Below, one piece after another: positions 6,845 through 14,368 of a stretch of 33,573 bases of DNA. Source of the DNA: Candidatus Woesearchaeota archaeon. Its GTDB lineage: Archaea; Nanobdellota; Nanobdellia; Woesearchaeales; JAFCFN01. How positions within the stretch are numbered: position 1 is the first letter of the stretch; every line of letters begins with the position of its first letter. The notes beneath the pieces were generated by a model. It was given only the letters and a program-made list of their open reading frames with translations. It made no database searches and was not told the DNA's origin. A program made the position numbers and the translations under genes. Location of the stretch: positions 2,639-36,211 of the forward strand of contig JAFCEI010000002.1 in assembly GCA_017609245.1 (NCBI GenBank), read 5' to 3'.

Positions 6845-7198
6845 TTATTGTTTCTGTTTTTTTAATTCCTCAATCCTTTTCTTTATTTTTGTTAATTCAC
6901 TATTTAATGATTTCTGTTCCTCTTCAATTACCTTTGATTCCTGCTCAAGCATCTGCAGTTCCTGTTCTTTTGTTGGCTGATATGGCTGTGTTGGATAAGC
7001 TGGTGCTACTGGAGCAAATGCAAACCTTCTCCATCCAAAACCTCTTCCAAAGCCCCTGCCAAAACCCATGCCTCTGCCAAATCCTCTTCCAAACCCAGCG
7101 TTCATAAATCCTGGTGCATTATAGCCTGAGCAATAACCTAATCCTCTTCCAGTCCTTGGTCCCATTCCTGAAGGGCCTGTTTGATCTCCACCTGGCAT
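6845..7198 (-). CDS. DUF5320 protein
   Basis: The start MPGGDQTGPSGMGPRTGRG and a following CSG plus Gly/Phe/Arg repeats (FGRGFGRGMGFGRGFGRGFG) are typical of DUF5320 proteins, which are seen beside DUF134 and NifX-like genes in anaerobes. The last 45 residues form a strongly charged coiled coil (KEQELQMLEQESKVIEEEQK onward). There is one Cys. Function is unknown; oligomerisation through the coil is likely. It is the first gene of the operon, with GGAGG 6 nt before the ATG and a TATA element at 7262-7269. Length is 117 residues, in the normal family range. Confidence 0.9.
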   Translation of the reverse strand: MPGGDQTGPSGMGPRTGRGLGYCSGYNAPGFMNAGFGRGFGRGMGFGRGFGRGFGWRRFAFAPVAPAYPTQPYQPTKEQELQMLEQESKVIEEEQKSLNSELTKIKKRIEELKKQKQ

Positions 7199-7216
7199 TT
7201 TATTACCTCCTGGCTT

Positions 7217-7256
7217 ATGAATTAGTATTCATAACCTATAATGAATATATATTCAT
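7217..7256. promoter_or_regulatory. Two tandem inverted repeats ATGAAT-N4-ATTCAT, probable operator
   Basis: Site 1 is ATGAAT (7241-7246), ATAT, ATTCAT (7251-7256); it is part of a perfect 20-bp palindrome at 7239-7258. Site 2 is ATGAAT (7217-7222), TAGT, ATTCAT (7227-7232). The centres are exactly 24 bp apart. Site 1 lies between the TATA box (7262-7269) and the expected transcription start near 7240, and site 2 lies in the leader, so bound protein would block transcription. The DUF134 protein encoded in this operon is the obvious candidate binder (inference). Confidence 0.7.
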
Positions 7257-7261
7257 TAAAG

Positions 7262-7269
7262 TATATAAA
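7262..7269 (-). promoter_or_regulatory. TATA box of the DUF5320-DUF134 operon
   Basis: On the minus strand the sequence reads GAAACATTTATATAC: a purine-rich BRE-like element followed by TTTATATA, a standard archaeal core promoter. Transcription should begin about 25 nt downstream near 7240, giving a leader of about 40 nt that includes GGAGG. Confidence 0.7.
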
Positions 7270-7311
7270 TGTTTCTATTTTAAAGAAAGATTTATGCTCG
7301 GAAATCTTTGA

Positions 7312-7533
7312 CTATCTTTTGAAGATTGTTTTGCCTTTTTCTCTAATCTCCACAACCCTATAGACAGGTATCTCAACCCCATCCAAGAGCATAAACCTGC
7401 CTTCAATTTGTTTGATATCAGAATAAGCAACCTCTTTTTTGACGCCTTTGTCATCATATATGATCGTAAAATCTTTTGGGTCAAGGCTTTTGTCCCATTT
7501 GATCTTATTCAACAGCTCTTTGATCGATTGCAT
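7312..7533 (-). CDS. DUF504/MJ1316-type RNA-associated domain protein
   Basis: The protein resembles the DUF504 (MJ1316, UPF0248) family: IKELLNKIKWDKSLDPKDFTIIYDD followed by a short beta-rich part ending EIPVYRVVEIREKGKTIFKR. This domain is thought to recognise RNA ends or cyclic phosphates. The frame has an ATG at 7551 and another at 7533. I chose 7533 (73 aa) because a TATA-like element (TATTTTAAATAG, minus strand, 7555-7566) lies about 27 nt upstream, as for other apparently leaderless genes here. It is divergent from the gene at 7651. Confidence 0.82.
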   Translation of the reverse strand: MQSIKELLNKIKWDKSLDPKDFTIIYDDKGVKKEVAYSDIKQIEGRFMLLDGVEIPVYRVVEIREKGKTIFKR

Positions 7534-7610
7534 TAGCTTGAATAAAATCATGCTCTATTTAAAATAATATCCAAAAATATTTGTTTACTCTGAAGTGAGT
7601 ACAATAGAAA

Positions 7611-7620
7611 TATTTATAAG
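7611..7620 (+). promoter_or_regulatory. TATA element upstream of the gene at 7651
   Basis: GAAATATTTATAAG is an archaeal BRE/TATA pair; the expected start is about 7640, just before the ATG at 7651. A short inverted repeat TACTC-N6-GAGTA (7586-7601) lies just upstream. Confidence 0.5.
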
Positions 7621-7650
7621 TTCAGTTTATTTTTAACAGATGAAGACAAG

Positions 7651-8004
7651 ATGGATACAAACAAGCACTTGAGTGAATCGCACATAGAAAAGATCATTGG
7701 TAAATATTCAAAATACCTTGATGAAAATGCCCCTGATACTACATTCAAACATGTGTCAAGACACCTTATTCAGTATACACTTCTAGATGAAAACCTGAAG
7801 AAAGACTCCATTGAATCACTGAAAAAATACATCTCTTTATTGGACAGGTCTCCTAAATTCAGGGAAGATCAGTTGGAAAAAGATATATTCCCTCACGGTC
7901 AAAATACAAACGTTATCAAATATATAGAGGGGGTGTGCTCTGCCTACCGAAAATTTGATGAGACAGCTGATTTCATAAACCAAGAAAGACTTAAAAAGAG
8001 TTGA
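7651..8004 (+). CDS. Uncharacterised helical protein preceding a radical SAM gene
   Basis: A 117-residue soluble protein, mostly charged and helical (SHIEKIIGKYSKYLDEN; ESLKKYISLLDRSPKF), with no motif I recognise, no signal peptide and a single Cys. It ends 15 nt before the radical SAM enzyme, so the two are probably co-transcribed; it could be a partner or substrate of that enzyme (inference). It has a TATA element about 35 nt upstream. An ATG 11 nt earlier is in another frame. Confidence 0.75.
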   Translation: MDTNKHLSESHIEKIIGKYSKYLDENAPDTTFKHVSRHLIQYTLLDENLKKDSIESLKKYISLLDRSPKFREDQLEKDIFPHGQNTNVIKYIEGVCSAYRKFDETADFINQERLKKS

Positions 8005-8019
8005 TTCTGCACAAAACAA

Positions 8020-9708
8020 ATGGAAAAAAGAAACATATCGCTCATCGGCATCATCCCAAAATATCCAAAGCACTCGCAGCACAACATTTATGGCAAGATA
8101 AAGATGCCACCTGTCGGAATCGTGTCTGTGCTCAGCCAGATATCTGATGATCCAAAATTCAAAAACATCTATCTGGTTGATGAAAACAATTATGCAGGCC
8201 CAAATGATTTTACAGGCATGCCTGACCATAATTTTCTGAGAAAACAGGGGCGTGCAGACATAGCGATGTTCTATGGCGGAATGAGCAACTCAGTCCCAAG
8301 GATGTTTTCATTAGCAAAACAATACAAAAAATTTGGAGCAGTGACAATTGCAGGAGGAAGTCATGTTGATGCACTTCCAGAAGAAGCCTTAAATTCAGGA
8401 GTTGACATCGTGGTTCACGGAGAGGGTGAAAACACTGCAAAAGAGCTGCTTGAAGCGATCGTTGAAAAAGAATCTATCAGCCTAGATAAAGAAAAGCTGA
8501 ACAATGTCAGGGGAATCAGCTTTTTAGATAATAACAATCACATATTCACAGGCAGAAGATATCCTATCAGAAATCTAGATAATCTAAAAGATCCTGATCT
8601 GACCCTGATAAAATTCCTAAAAAAGAGGTGGAGTGCAATTCCTATCAGCAAAGGGAGGGGCTGCAACTACAGATGCGAATTCTGCGTCGTAAACGAACAG
8701 TATGGGAAATATAAATCAAGCTCTGTTGAAAAGGCACTTAGCCAGATAGTTAAATATTCTGATATGGGATATAAGCATTTTTTCTTTACAGATGATAACT
8801 TTGCGCAAGATCCTGGACAAACTATTGAGTTATGCAACATGATCAGCAAGTATAAGGATGAATTTAACAAGAATATTGATATGATGGTGCAGGTAAGAAC
8901 AGAGGTGGCTGAAGATGACAAGCTGATAAAAGCGATGAAGTCCGCAGGAGTAACCACCTTGGCAATTGGATATGAAAGCCCAATAGACCAAGAACTAAAG
9001 GCCATGAGAAAAGGGGTTACACTGGAAAAGCTCATCAACAGGTCGAGAAAATTATCCGAACATTTCTATTTGCATGGAATGTTTATTTTTGGTTATCCGA
9101 CATTTGAGGATTCCGAACACAGATCAAAGCTGACGCTAGATCAAAAATCAAAACAATATCAAAAGTTCTTCAGAAAGGCAAAAATAGACACCATACAGGT
9201 GTTGAATGCTGTGCCGCTTCCTGGTTCAAAACTAAGGGAAAAACTTGAAGCAGAAAACAGGATTTTTCCGCTGGAGATGGTCGGTTGGGACAAGTATGAC
9301 GGACTGTTTTTGTGCTATGATCCGAAACCAGAGGGATTGAATCCCTATGACCTTCAAAACCTGCCGAGAATGCTCATGAAAAACAAATATTTGGGAGGAC
9401 CTATTAACAGCAAGATAAATTTCGGAAATTGGATTAATTGGGCATATAACGCGACTGTAGGGTTCCCTATACAATTCTCATCTTTTTATACAAAACGCTT
9501 TTTTCAGAATTATGCCCAAAAAAAAAGGGAGAAAAAGATTGCAGCAGACTTAACTGAAACAGACATCTTTTTAGACCCATTGAAAATTGCCTGGCGAGAC
9601 ATCAAAAGAAAATGGAGAAATTTGGGAATCAAGACTTATGGTGGCAGACTGGTTGAAAAGTGGTTCAAAGAATATAAAAAAAGCGACCATTCAGATAAGA
9701 TCAGATAA
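8020..9708 (+). CDS. B12-binding-type radical SAM protein
   Basis: The 562 residues split into an N-terminal cobalamin-binding-like Rossmann region (SLIGIIPKYP to about 190, with IAGGSHVDALPEEAL and VDIVVHGEGE, typical of this superfamily) and a radical SAM barrel with the cluster motif GRGCNYRCEFC. FFFTDDNFA, GVTTLAIGYES and HGMFIFGYP are the usual later barrel segments. A 140-residue basic and aromatic C-terminal region follows. No canonical DxHxxG cobalamin loop is obvious, so B12 binding is not certain. The substrate is unknown; such enzymes methylate or rearrange lipids, cofactors and peptides. The upstream 117-aa gene is the only functional context. Confidence 0.92.
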   Translation: MEKRNISLIGIIPKYPKHSQHNIYGKIKMPPVGIVSVLSQISDDPKFKNIYLVDENNYAGPNDFTGMPDHNFLRKQGRADIAMFYGGMSNSVPRMFSLAKQYKKFGAVTIAGGSHVDALPEEALNSGVDIVVHGEGENTAKELLEAIVEKESISLDKEKLNNVRGISFLDNNNHIFTGRRYPIRNLDNLKDPDLTLIKFLKKRWSAIPISKGRGCNYRCEFCVVNEQYGKYKSSSVEKALSQIVKYSDMGYKHFFFTDDNFAQDPGQTIELCNMISKYKDEFNKNIDMMVQVRTEVAEDDKLIKAMKSAGVTTLAIGYESPIDQELKAMRKGVTLEKLINRSRKLSEHFYLHGMFIFGYPTFEDSEHRSKLTLDQKSKQYQKFFRKAKIDTIQVLNAVPLPGSKLREKLEAENRIFPLEMVGWDKYDGLFLCYDPKPEGLNPYDLQNLPRMLMKNKYLGGPINSKINFGNWINWAYNATVGFPIQFSSFYTKRFFQNYAQKKREKKIAADLTETDIFLDPLKIAWRDIKRKWRNLGIKTYGGRLVEKWFKEYKKSDHSDKIR

Positions 9709-9750
9709 GCTCTCTGCAAAACCTTTTTAAAGCAATATTCCATAGTAAAC

Positions 9751-9788
9751 CTTATAAACCATAAAATAACTTGTTTTAAACAGGGGGT
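9751..9788 (+). promoter_or_regulatory. Promoter and ribosome binding site of the S27e operon
   Basis: CTTATAAACC (9751-9760) is a TATA-like element, with an expected start near 9778. AGGGGGT (9782-9788) is a ribosome binding site 8 nt before the ATG at 9796. Confidence 0.5.
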
Positions 9789-9795
9789 ATATATC

Positions 9796-9981
9796 ATGAA
9801 GAAAATACAGGAGCCAACAAGCAAATTCATCAAAATAAGATGTCCTAAATGCAAGAATGAGCAGATAATATTTGGCAAGGCAAGCTCAGAGATCACATGC
9901 CTTGTCTGCAGCAAGGAACTAGCTACTCCATCTGGCGGCAAATCAAAGATAAAAGCCAGGATATTGGAGGTTTTGGATTAA
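9796..9981 (+). CDS. rps27e: Ribosomal protein S27e (eS27)
   Basis: A 61-residue zinc-ribbon protein of the small ribosomal subunit. The motif CPKCKNEQIIFGKASSEITC with a following LVC gives C-x2-C-x14-C-x2-C, the S27e zinc site, and the end KIKARILEVLD is typical of the archaeal family. The length is normal. Its TAA overlaps the ATG of aIF2-alpha (TAATG), as in the conserved archaeal S27e-aIF2-alpha-Nop10 gene string. Confidence 0.96.
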   Translation: MKKIQEPTSKFIKIRCPKCKNEQIIFGKASSEITCLVCSKELATPSGGKSKIKARILEVLD

Positions 9982-10751
9982 TGCTTCTTTTACAAAAACA
10001 GGGATTTCCAGAAGAAGGTGAATTGGTGCTATGCACAATCACAAAAATATATCATAATTCTGTCTTTGCAAATCTTGATGAGTATGGCAAGTCAGGGATG
10101 ATTCATATTTCTGAAATTTCACCAGGGAGGATAAGAAATATCAGGGATTATGTCACCCCAAACAAAAAAGTGGTCTGCAAGGTTCTAAAATTAGACCAGT
10201 CAAAAGGCCATATTGATCTGAGCCTGAGAAGAGTCAACGAAAACCAGAGGAAAAACAAGAACGGCGAGATAAAGCAGCAGCAGATCGCTGAGAAGATAAT
10301 AAAATATGTTGCTCTACAGACAAAACAAGATGAAAAAAAGCTGTGCAACAGCATATACAGCAAGATAAAGGACAAATACACAAGCATTTATTCTATATTT
10401 GAAGAAGCTCTTACAGATGAATCAGTATTAAAAGAGCTAGGGCTTTCAAAAAAAGAGACAGACCTTATATTAGAAACAATAAGGCAAAGAATCAAGCAAA
10501 AAAAGGTGCAGGTAAAGCAAAAGATGATACTCCAAAGCTATGAACCAGACGGAGTAGAGCTCATCAAAAAGATACTGAAAAAGGTCCAGGATGATAAAGC
10601 AAGTATTTCATACGACGGCGGAGGCAAATATACTTTGGCTGTAACAGCAGAAGACTATAAATCAGCAGAAAAAAAGCTTGATGAAAAAACCAATACAATA
10701 GTTGAAGACATGGAAAAGCAGAAAGGTGTTGTCGAACTCATAAAAAGATGA
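9981..10751 (+). CDS. eif2a: Translation initiation factor aIF2, alpha subunit
   Basis: Part of the heterotrimer that brings initiator tRNA to the ribosome. I start it at 9981 (MLLLQKQGFPEEGELVLC), where TAATG couples it to S27e and TTGGAGG lies upstream; the frame is open back to 9897 but that only overlaps S27e. An S1 RNA-binding domain covers residues 10-85 (GKSGMIHISEISPGRIRNIRDYV; HIDLSLRRV), followed by the helical domain and the alpha-beta domain ending about residue 256. The length matches archaeal aIF2-alpha (about 260-275). Confidence 0.95.
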   Translation: MLLLQKQGFPEEGELVLCTITKIYHNSVFANLDEYGKSGMIHISEISPGRIRNIRDYVTPNKKVVCKVLKLDQSKGHIDLSLRRVNENQRKNKNGEIKQQQIAEKIIKYVALQTKQDEKKLCNSIYSKIKDKYTSIYSIFEEALTDESVLKELGLSKKETDLILETIRQRIKQKKVQVKQKMILQSYEPDGVELIKKILKKVQDDKASISYDGGGKYTLAVTAEDYKSAEKKLDEKTNTIVEDMEKQKGVVELIKR

Positions 10752-10927
10752 AACATGTCCTGAAGTGCACAAATTGCGGGCAGTATACAATGAAAGATGT
10801 TTGCCCAAACTGCAATGAAAAGGCAGTATCTTCAAGGCCTGCAAAGTTCAGTGTGCAGGACAGATATGCAAGATTAAGAAGAGCTGCAAAAAGAGATGAG
10901 CTGACCAAAAAAGGCCTGTTAATATGA
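10748..10927 (+). CDS. nop10: Nop10, H/ACA ribonucleoprotein component
   Basis: A 59-residue protein read from the ATG at 10748, overlapping the aIF2-alpha stop (ATGA). It contains CTNCGQYTMKDVCPNCNEKA, a C-x2-C-x8-C-x2-C zinc site, then RPAKFSVQDRYARLRRAAKR, the standard Nop10 signature. Nop10 binds Cbf5 in the H/ACA particle that makes pseudouridine in rRNA. The archaeal gene order S27e, aIF2-alpha, Nop10, PAC2 is conserved, which supports the call. Its stop overlaps the next ATG by ATGA. Confidence 0.96.
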   Translation: MKHVLKCTNCGQYTMKDVCPNCNEKAVSSRPAKFSVQDRYARLRRAAKRDELTKKGLLI

Positions 10928-11709
10928 ACTCGTGGAAAATAATCAAACTGTTGAAAATAAAGCCAAAATCCCCGATCCTGATAGAAGGGCTGCCAGGAAT
11001 AGGTAATGTCGGGAAGATAGCTGTTGATTTTCTGATAACCGAACTAAAAGCAAAAAAGATATATGAAATATTCTCATATACGTTCCCTCATTCTGTTTTT
11101 GTCAACGAAGATAACCTGGTAGACCTGCCGAAAATAGAGGTCTACTACAAGAAGATGCCGAAAAATGATCTTCTGCTGCTGACAGGAGATATCCAGCCAG
11201 TAGATGAAACAAGCTCTTATGAGTTCTGTGAAAAAATTCTGGACATATTGGGGCAGTACAAAGCAAAAGAGATCATTACTCTGGGCGGGATCGGGCTTGC
11301 AGAAGCTCCAAAAAAGCCAAAAGTGTTCTGCACAGCAAATAACAAGAAAATAATTGAAAAATACAAAAAAGACACAGGGCTTGATAACAAGATATATGGG
11401 GTTGTCGGGCCAATTATCGGTGTTTCAGGATTATTGCTCGGATTATCAGAAAAAAGAAAGATACCTGCAATAACACTGCTGGCAGAAACACTGGGCCATC
11501 CGCTGTACCTGGGCGTCAAAGGGGCAAGAGAGCAGCTGAAAATACTGAACAAGAAGCTTGATTTAAAACTAAACCTGGCCAAGCTAGACAAAGAGATAAA
11601 GGATATAGAACAAGGATTGATAAAAAAGACAAGAGATATTTCTGCTGTATCAAAACAGCTGGCATTCAAGAAACTAGACAAGAAAAAAGAGACCAGCTAT
11701 ATCGGGTAG
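10924..11709 (+). CDS. PAC2 family protein (proteasome assembly chaperone-like)
   Basis: The protein opens with PILIEGLPGIGNVGKIAVDFLI, then has the LLTGDIQP and ITLGGIGLAEAPKKPKVFCTA segments and GPIIGVSGLLLGLSEKRKIPAITLLAETLGHP, the usual landmarks of the PAC2 family. Related eukaryotic Pba1-Pba2 proteins chaperone 20S proteasome assembly, and archaeal homologues bind proteasome rings. The last 55 residues form a lysine-rich coiled coil. Length is 261. It is the last gene of the S27e operon. Confidence 0.92.
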   Translation: MNSWKIIKLLKIKPKSPILIEGLPGIGNVGKIAVDFLITELKAKKIYEIFSYTFPHSVFVNEDNLVDLPKIEVYYKKMPKNDLLLLTGDIQPVDETSSYEFCEKILDILGQYKAKEIITLGGIGLAEAPKKPKVFCTANNKKIIEKYKKDTGLDNKIYGVVGPIIGVSGLLLGLSEKRKIPAITLLAETLGHPLYLGVKGAREQLKILNKKLDLKLNLAKLDKEIKDIEQGLIKKTRDISAVSKQLAFKKLDKKKETSYIG

Positions 11710-11723
11710 CATCATGAAAATAA

Positions 11724-11746
11724 AGAAAATCTTTTATAGATTTTCT
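11724..11746 (+). promoter_or_regulatory. Inverted repeat enclosing a TATA-like sequence before enolase
   Basis: AGAAAATC (11724-11731) and GATTTTCT (11739-11746) are perfect inverted arms around TTTTATA. It may be the terminator hairpin of the PAC2 operon, or the TATA box of enolase (ATG at 11774) inside an operator. If it is a TATA box, the start site would be near 11760. Confidence 0.5.
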
Positions 11747-11773
11747 GTCTTTTAACATTTTAAAACATTCAAG

Positions 11774-12994
11774 ATGGTCAAGATAAAAAAAATTTTTGCA
11801 AGAGAGATTCTAGATTCTAGGGGTGTGCCCACAATAGAAGTAGATGTATGGATCAGCCGCGGGATCGGAAGAGCGTCTGTGCCTTCTGGAAAAAGCAAAG
11901 GCAAGTATGAGGCATTGGAGCTTAGAGACAATGACAAAAGATTCCATGGAAAGGGCGTGAAAAAAGCAATACAAAACATAAACAGCACTATTGCACAAGG
12001 CCTGGTTGACATGGATTGCACAAAGCAGGCTAAAATCGATAACAGACTGATCAAACTAGACAAAACACCCAACAAATCAAACCTAGGAGCAAATGCTATC
12101 CTCGCAGCAAGCATGGCGTGTGCAAGGATAGGTGCATTGGCATCTGGGAAAGAGCTATATTCTCATCTCGGAAAGTGGAAAAAACTTCCGATTCCCTGCT
12201 TTAACATAATAAATGGCGGCCAGCATGCTGGAAATAAGCTGGCATTTCAGGAATACATGATAATCCCTGTCAGGTTTCATTCATTTAAGGAAAGGCTACG
12301 GGCAGGCTCAGAGATATATCATGAGCTAAAAGATATCCTGGAAAAAAGATACGGGAAAAAAGCTATCAACATAGGTGACGAAGGAGGATTTGCGCCTCAG
12401 TTGTCAAAAGTTGAGATGCCATTGAAGCTGATAACGCAGGCAATAGGTCAGGCAGGGTATGAAAGAAAAGTAAACATAGGTTTGGACTGTGCTGCAAACG
12501 AATTTTTCAAGAATAAAAAATATGTTGTTGATGGCAGGTCTCTGACGACAAAACAGCTTGTTGATTTCTATGCAGAACTGGTAGAAAAATATCCTATAAT
12601 AAGCATCGAAGACCCGTTTGCAGAAGATGAATTCAAGGCATTTGCTGACCTAAAATGCAAGATTGGCAAAAAAGTGATGATCGTTGGAGATGATCTGCTT
12701 GCAACAAACCCTGAAAGGATCAAGAAAGCGATCAGATCCAGGTCATGCTCGTGCTTGCTTCTAAAACCAAACCAGATCGGGACTGTAACTGAAGCGATAA
12801 AGGCTGCAAATCTGGCAAAAAAAGCAGGATGGAATGTGATGGCTTCTCACAGGTCTGGAGAGACAAACGATCCGTTCATAGCTGACCTGGCAGTTGCAAT
12901 TGGTGCAAGATACATCAAAGCAGGAGCTCCTTGCAGAGGAGAAAGGTTAGCTAAATACAATCGATTGTTAAGAATTGAGGAACAGCTCAGTTAA
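11774..12994 (+). CDS. eno: Enolase (phosphopyruvate hydratase)
   Basis: Interconverts 2-phosphoglycerate and phosphoenolpyruvate in glycolysis or gluconeogenesis. Seen: AREILDSRGVPTIEVDV (9-25), SVPSGKSKGKYEALELRD, PCFNIINGGQHAGNKLAFQE (141-160) and GDEGGFAPQL (201-210). Mg2+ ligands fall at D238 (GLDCAANEF), E279 (ISIEDPF) and D306/D307 (VGDDLLATNP). The catalytic Lys lies in LLLKPNQIGT (331), and SHRSGETNDPFIADLAVA is intact. The 406-residue length is typical. It stands alone after the S27e operon. Confidence 0.97.
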   Translation: MVKIKKIFAREILDSRGVPTIEVDVWISRGIGRASVPSGKSKGKYEALELRDNDKRFHGKGVKKAIQNINSTIAQGLVDMDCTKQAKIDNRLIKLDKTPNKSNLGANAILAASMACARIGALASGKELYSHLGKWKKLPIPCFNIINGGQHAGNKLAFQEYMIIPVRFHSFKERLRAGSEIYHELKDILEKRYGKKAINIGDEGGFAPQLSKVEMPLKLITQAIGQAGYERKVNIGLDCAANEFFKNKKYVVDGRSLTTKQLVDFYAELVEKYPIISIEDPFAEDEFKAFADLKCKIGKKVMIVGDDLLATNPERIKKAIRSRSCSCLLLKPNQIGTVTEAIKAANLAKKAGWNVMASHRSGETNDPFIADLAVAIGARYIKAGAPCRGERLAKYNRLLRIEEQLS

Positions 12995-13020
12995 AAAAAT
13001 AAAATAAAAAAATAATCTTT

Positions 13021-13302
13021 TTATTTCAGATCTATTTTTATTCCGCCAATCCGCTTTGCAACTATGTTGTAAAGCAGTGCGCAGATTACTCCTGCAACAA
13101 ATCCCACTATTCCGTATGTCAATGGGAACACTATTATGGATATAATCCCCACTCCAACTGCTGCTCCTGCTCCAGGAAGCACCGAAGTGATTAATCCGCC
13201 TAATGCTATTGCCAGGATTGCTATAACTAATCCCCAGACAACACCCATCATCCCAAGCACATTTGCCACGCTTAGCAGGCTCACTTTTTTCAGAACTTTC
13301 AT
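13021..13302 (-). CDS. Small membrane protein, unknown function
   Basis: A 93-residue protein with two hydrophobic stretches: about 14-43 (NVLGMMGVVWGLVIAILAIA) and 46-80 (PGAGAAVGVGIISIIVFPLT to LLYNIVA). The end is AKRIGGIKIDLK. Its Gly/Ala-rich segments resemble small archaeal integral membrane proteins of about 90 residues, with no known role. A full-length ribosome binding site (AGAGGTGATC, minus strand, 13305-13314) lies just before the ATG, and TATATAG elements lie further upstream. It is convergent with enolase. Confidence 0.8.
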   Translation of the reverse strand: MKVLKKVSLLSVANVLGMMGVVWGLVIAILAIALGGLITSVLPGAGAAVGVGIISIIVFPLTYGIVGFVAGVICALLYNIVAKRIGGIKIDLK

Positions 13303-13304
13303 TT

Positions 13305-13314
13305 GATCACCTCT
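13305..13314 (-). promoter_or_regulatory. Near-perfect Shine-Dalgarno sequence
   Basis: The minus strand reads AGAGGTGATC, matching nine or so bases of the 16S anti-SD, only two bases before the ATG at 13302. It fixes the start and predicts strong translation. Confidence 0.7.
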
Positions 13315-13401
13315 TTTAAAATATATTTAAGACTATATAAGCTCAGATTATTTAAAAAGGTTTCCATTAAATATTTAAACAAGACAACATTATCTATTAA
13401 G

Positions 13402-14322
13402 ATGAAAAAAAGAGGGAAGCCAATCACTCTAAAAAAAGTTCTGAACATATTATTCATAACAATCATAATTGTCTTCTTCCTGAACATAATTTTCTCAATG
13501 GTAAACATAACACTTCCAAACTCGATAGCGATAATCCCGATAAAGGGGCTAATAGTAAGTGACGGAGAAAGCATATTTGAACTGACAACATCTGCTGACA
13601 AAACAATAGAATATATAGAAAAAGCAGAAAAAAACCCTAACATTAAGGCAATACTTTTTGATATCAACTCAGGCGGAGGGTCTGCTGTTGCATCAGACGA
13701 GATTGCAGCTAAGATCAAATCGTTGGAAAAGCCAACCTTGGCATTGATCAGGGAAGCAGGGGCATCAGGAGCTTATTGGATTGCTTCTGCATGCGACACT
13801 GTGATGGCAAACAGGATGTCAATAACAGGCTCAATAGGAGTTATTGCATCATACCTGGAATTTTCAGGATTATTGGACAACTACAACATAACATACCAGA
13901 GACTGGTTGCAGGACAATACAAGGACATGGGCTCTCCTTACAAGAACCTGACAACCGAGGAGAGAGAGTTGTTCCAGAAACAATTGGATAACATCCATGA
14001 ATATTTCATTGCCGAGATAGCATCAAACAGGAACTTGTCAATAGACAAGGTAAAGAGCTTATCAACAGGGATGTTCTACCTGGGTCAGGAAGCACTGGAC
14101 CTTGGGTTGGTAGACCAGCTTGGGAATAAGGATAATGCTTTAGAGCTGTTAAAACATGACCTTAATCTTGCATATATGAACACTGCAGAATTTGAAGAAA
14201 AAACCAGTTTTCTGGACATTATCACAAAGACTTTCTCTAGGCAGGCTTATTCTGTTGGAAGAGGGATAGGCGCCAGCTTAACCAGCAATAAAGACCACAC
14301 AATAATAGAGTTGCATACATAG
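13402..14322 (+). CDS. sppA: Signal peptide peptidase A-like serine protease (S49 family)
   Basis: A membrane-anchored peptidase that clears signal peptides or small membrane fragments. I place the start at 13402 (306 aa), not 13303, because AATATTTAAAC (13370-13380) is a TATA box 26 nt upstream and the leading 33 codons look like promoter sequence. One transmembrane helix spans about residues 13-36 (LNILFITIIIVFFLNIIFSM). The S49 segments follow: FDINSGGGSAVASDEIA, then GASGAYWIAS with the nucleophile Ser, and AGQYKDMGSP with the general-base Lys. The length matches the short, single-domain archaeal and Gram-positive type. Confidence 0.93.
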   Translation: MKKRGKPITLKKVLNILFITIIIVFFLNIIFSMVNITLPNSIAIIPIKGLIVSDGESIFELTTSADKTIEYIEKAEKNPNIKAILFDINSGGGSAVASDEIAAKIKSLEKPTLALIREAGASGAYWIASACDTVMANRMSITGSIGVIASYLEFSGLLDNYNITYQRLVAGQYKDMGSPYKNLTTEERELFQKQLDNIHEYFIAEIASNRNLSIDKVKSLSTGMFYLGQEALDLGLVDQLGNKDNALELLKHDLNLAYMNTAEFEEKTSFLDIITKTFSRQAYSVGRGIGASLTSNKDHTIIELHT

Positions 14323-14368
14323 AAATAGACGATTCAAATTTCAAATAAAAAATTAATTGTTATTATTG

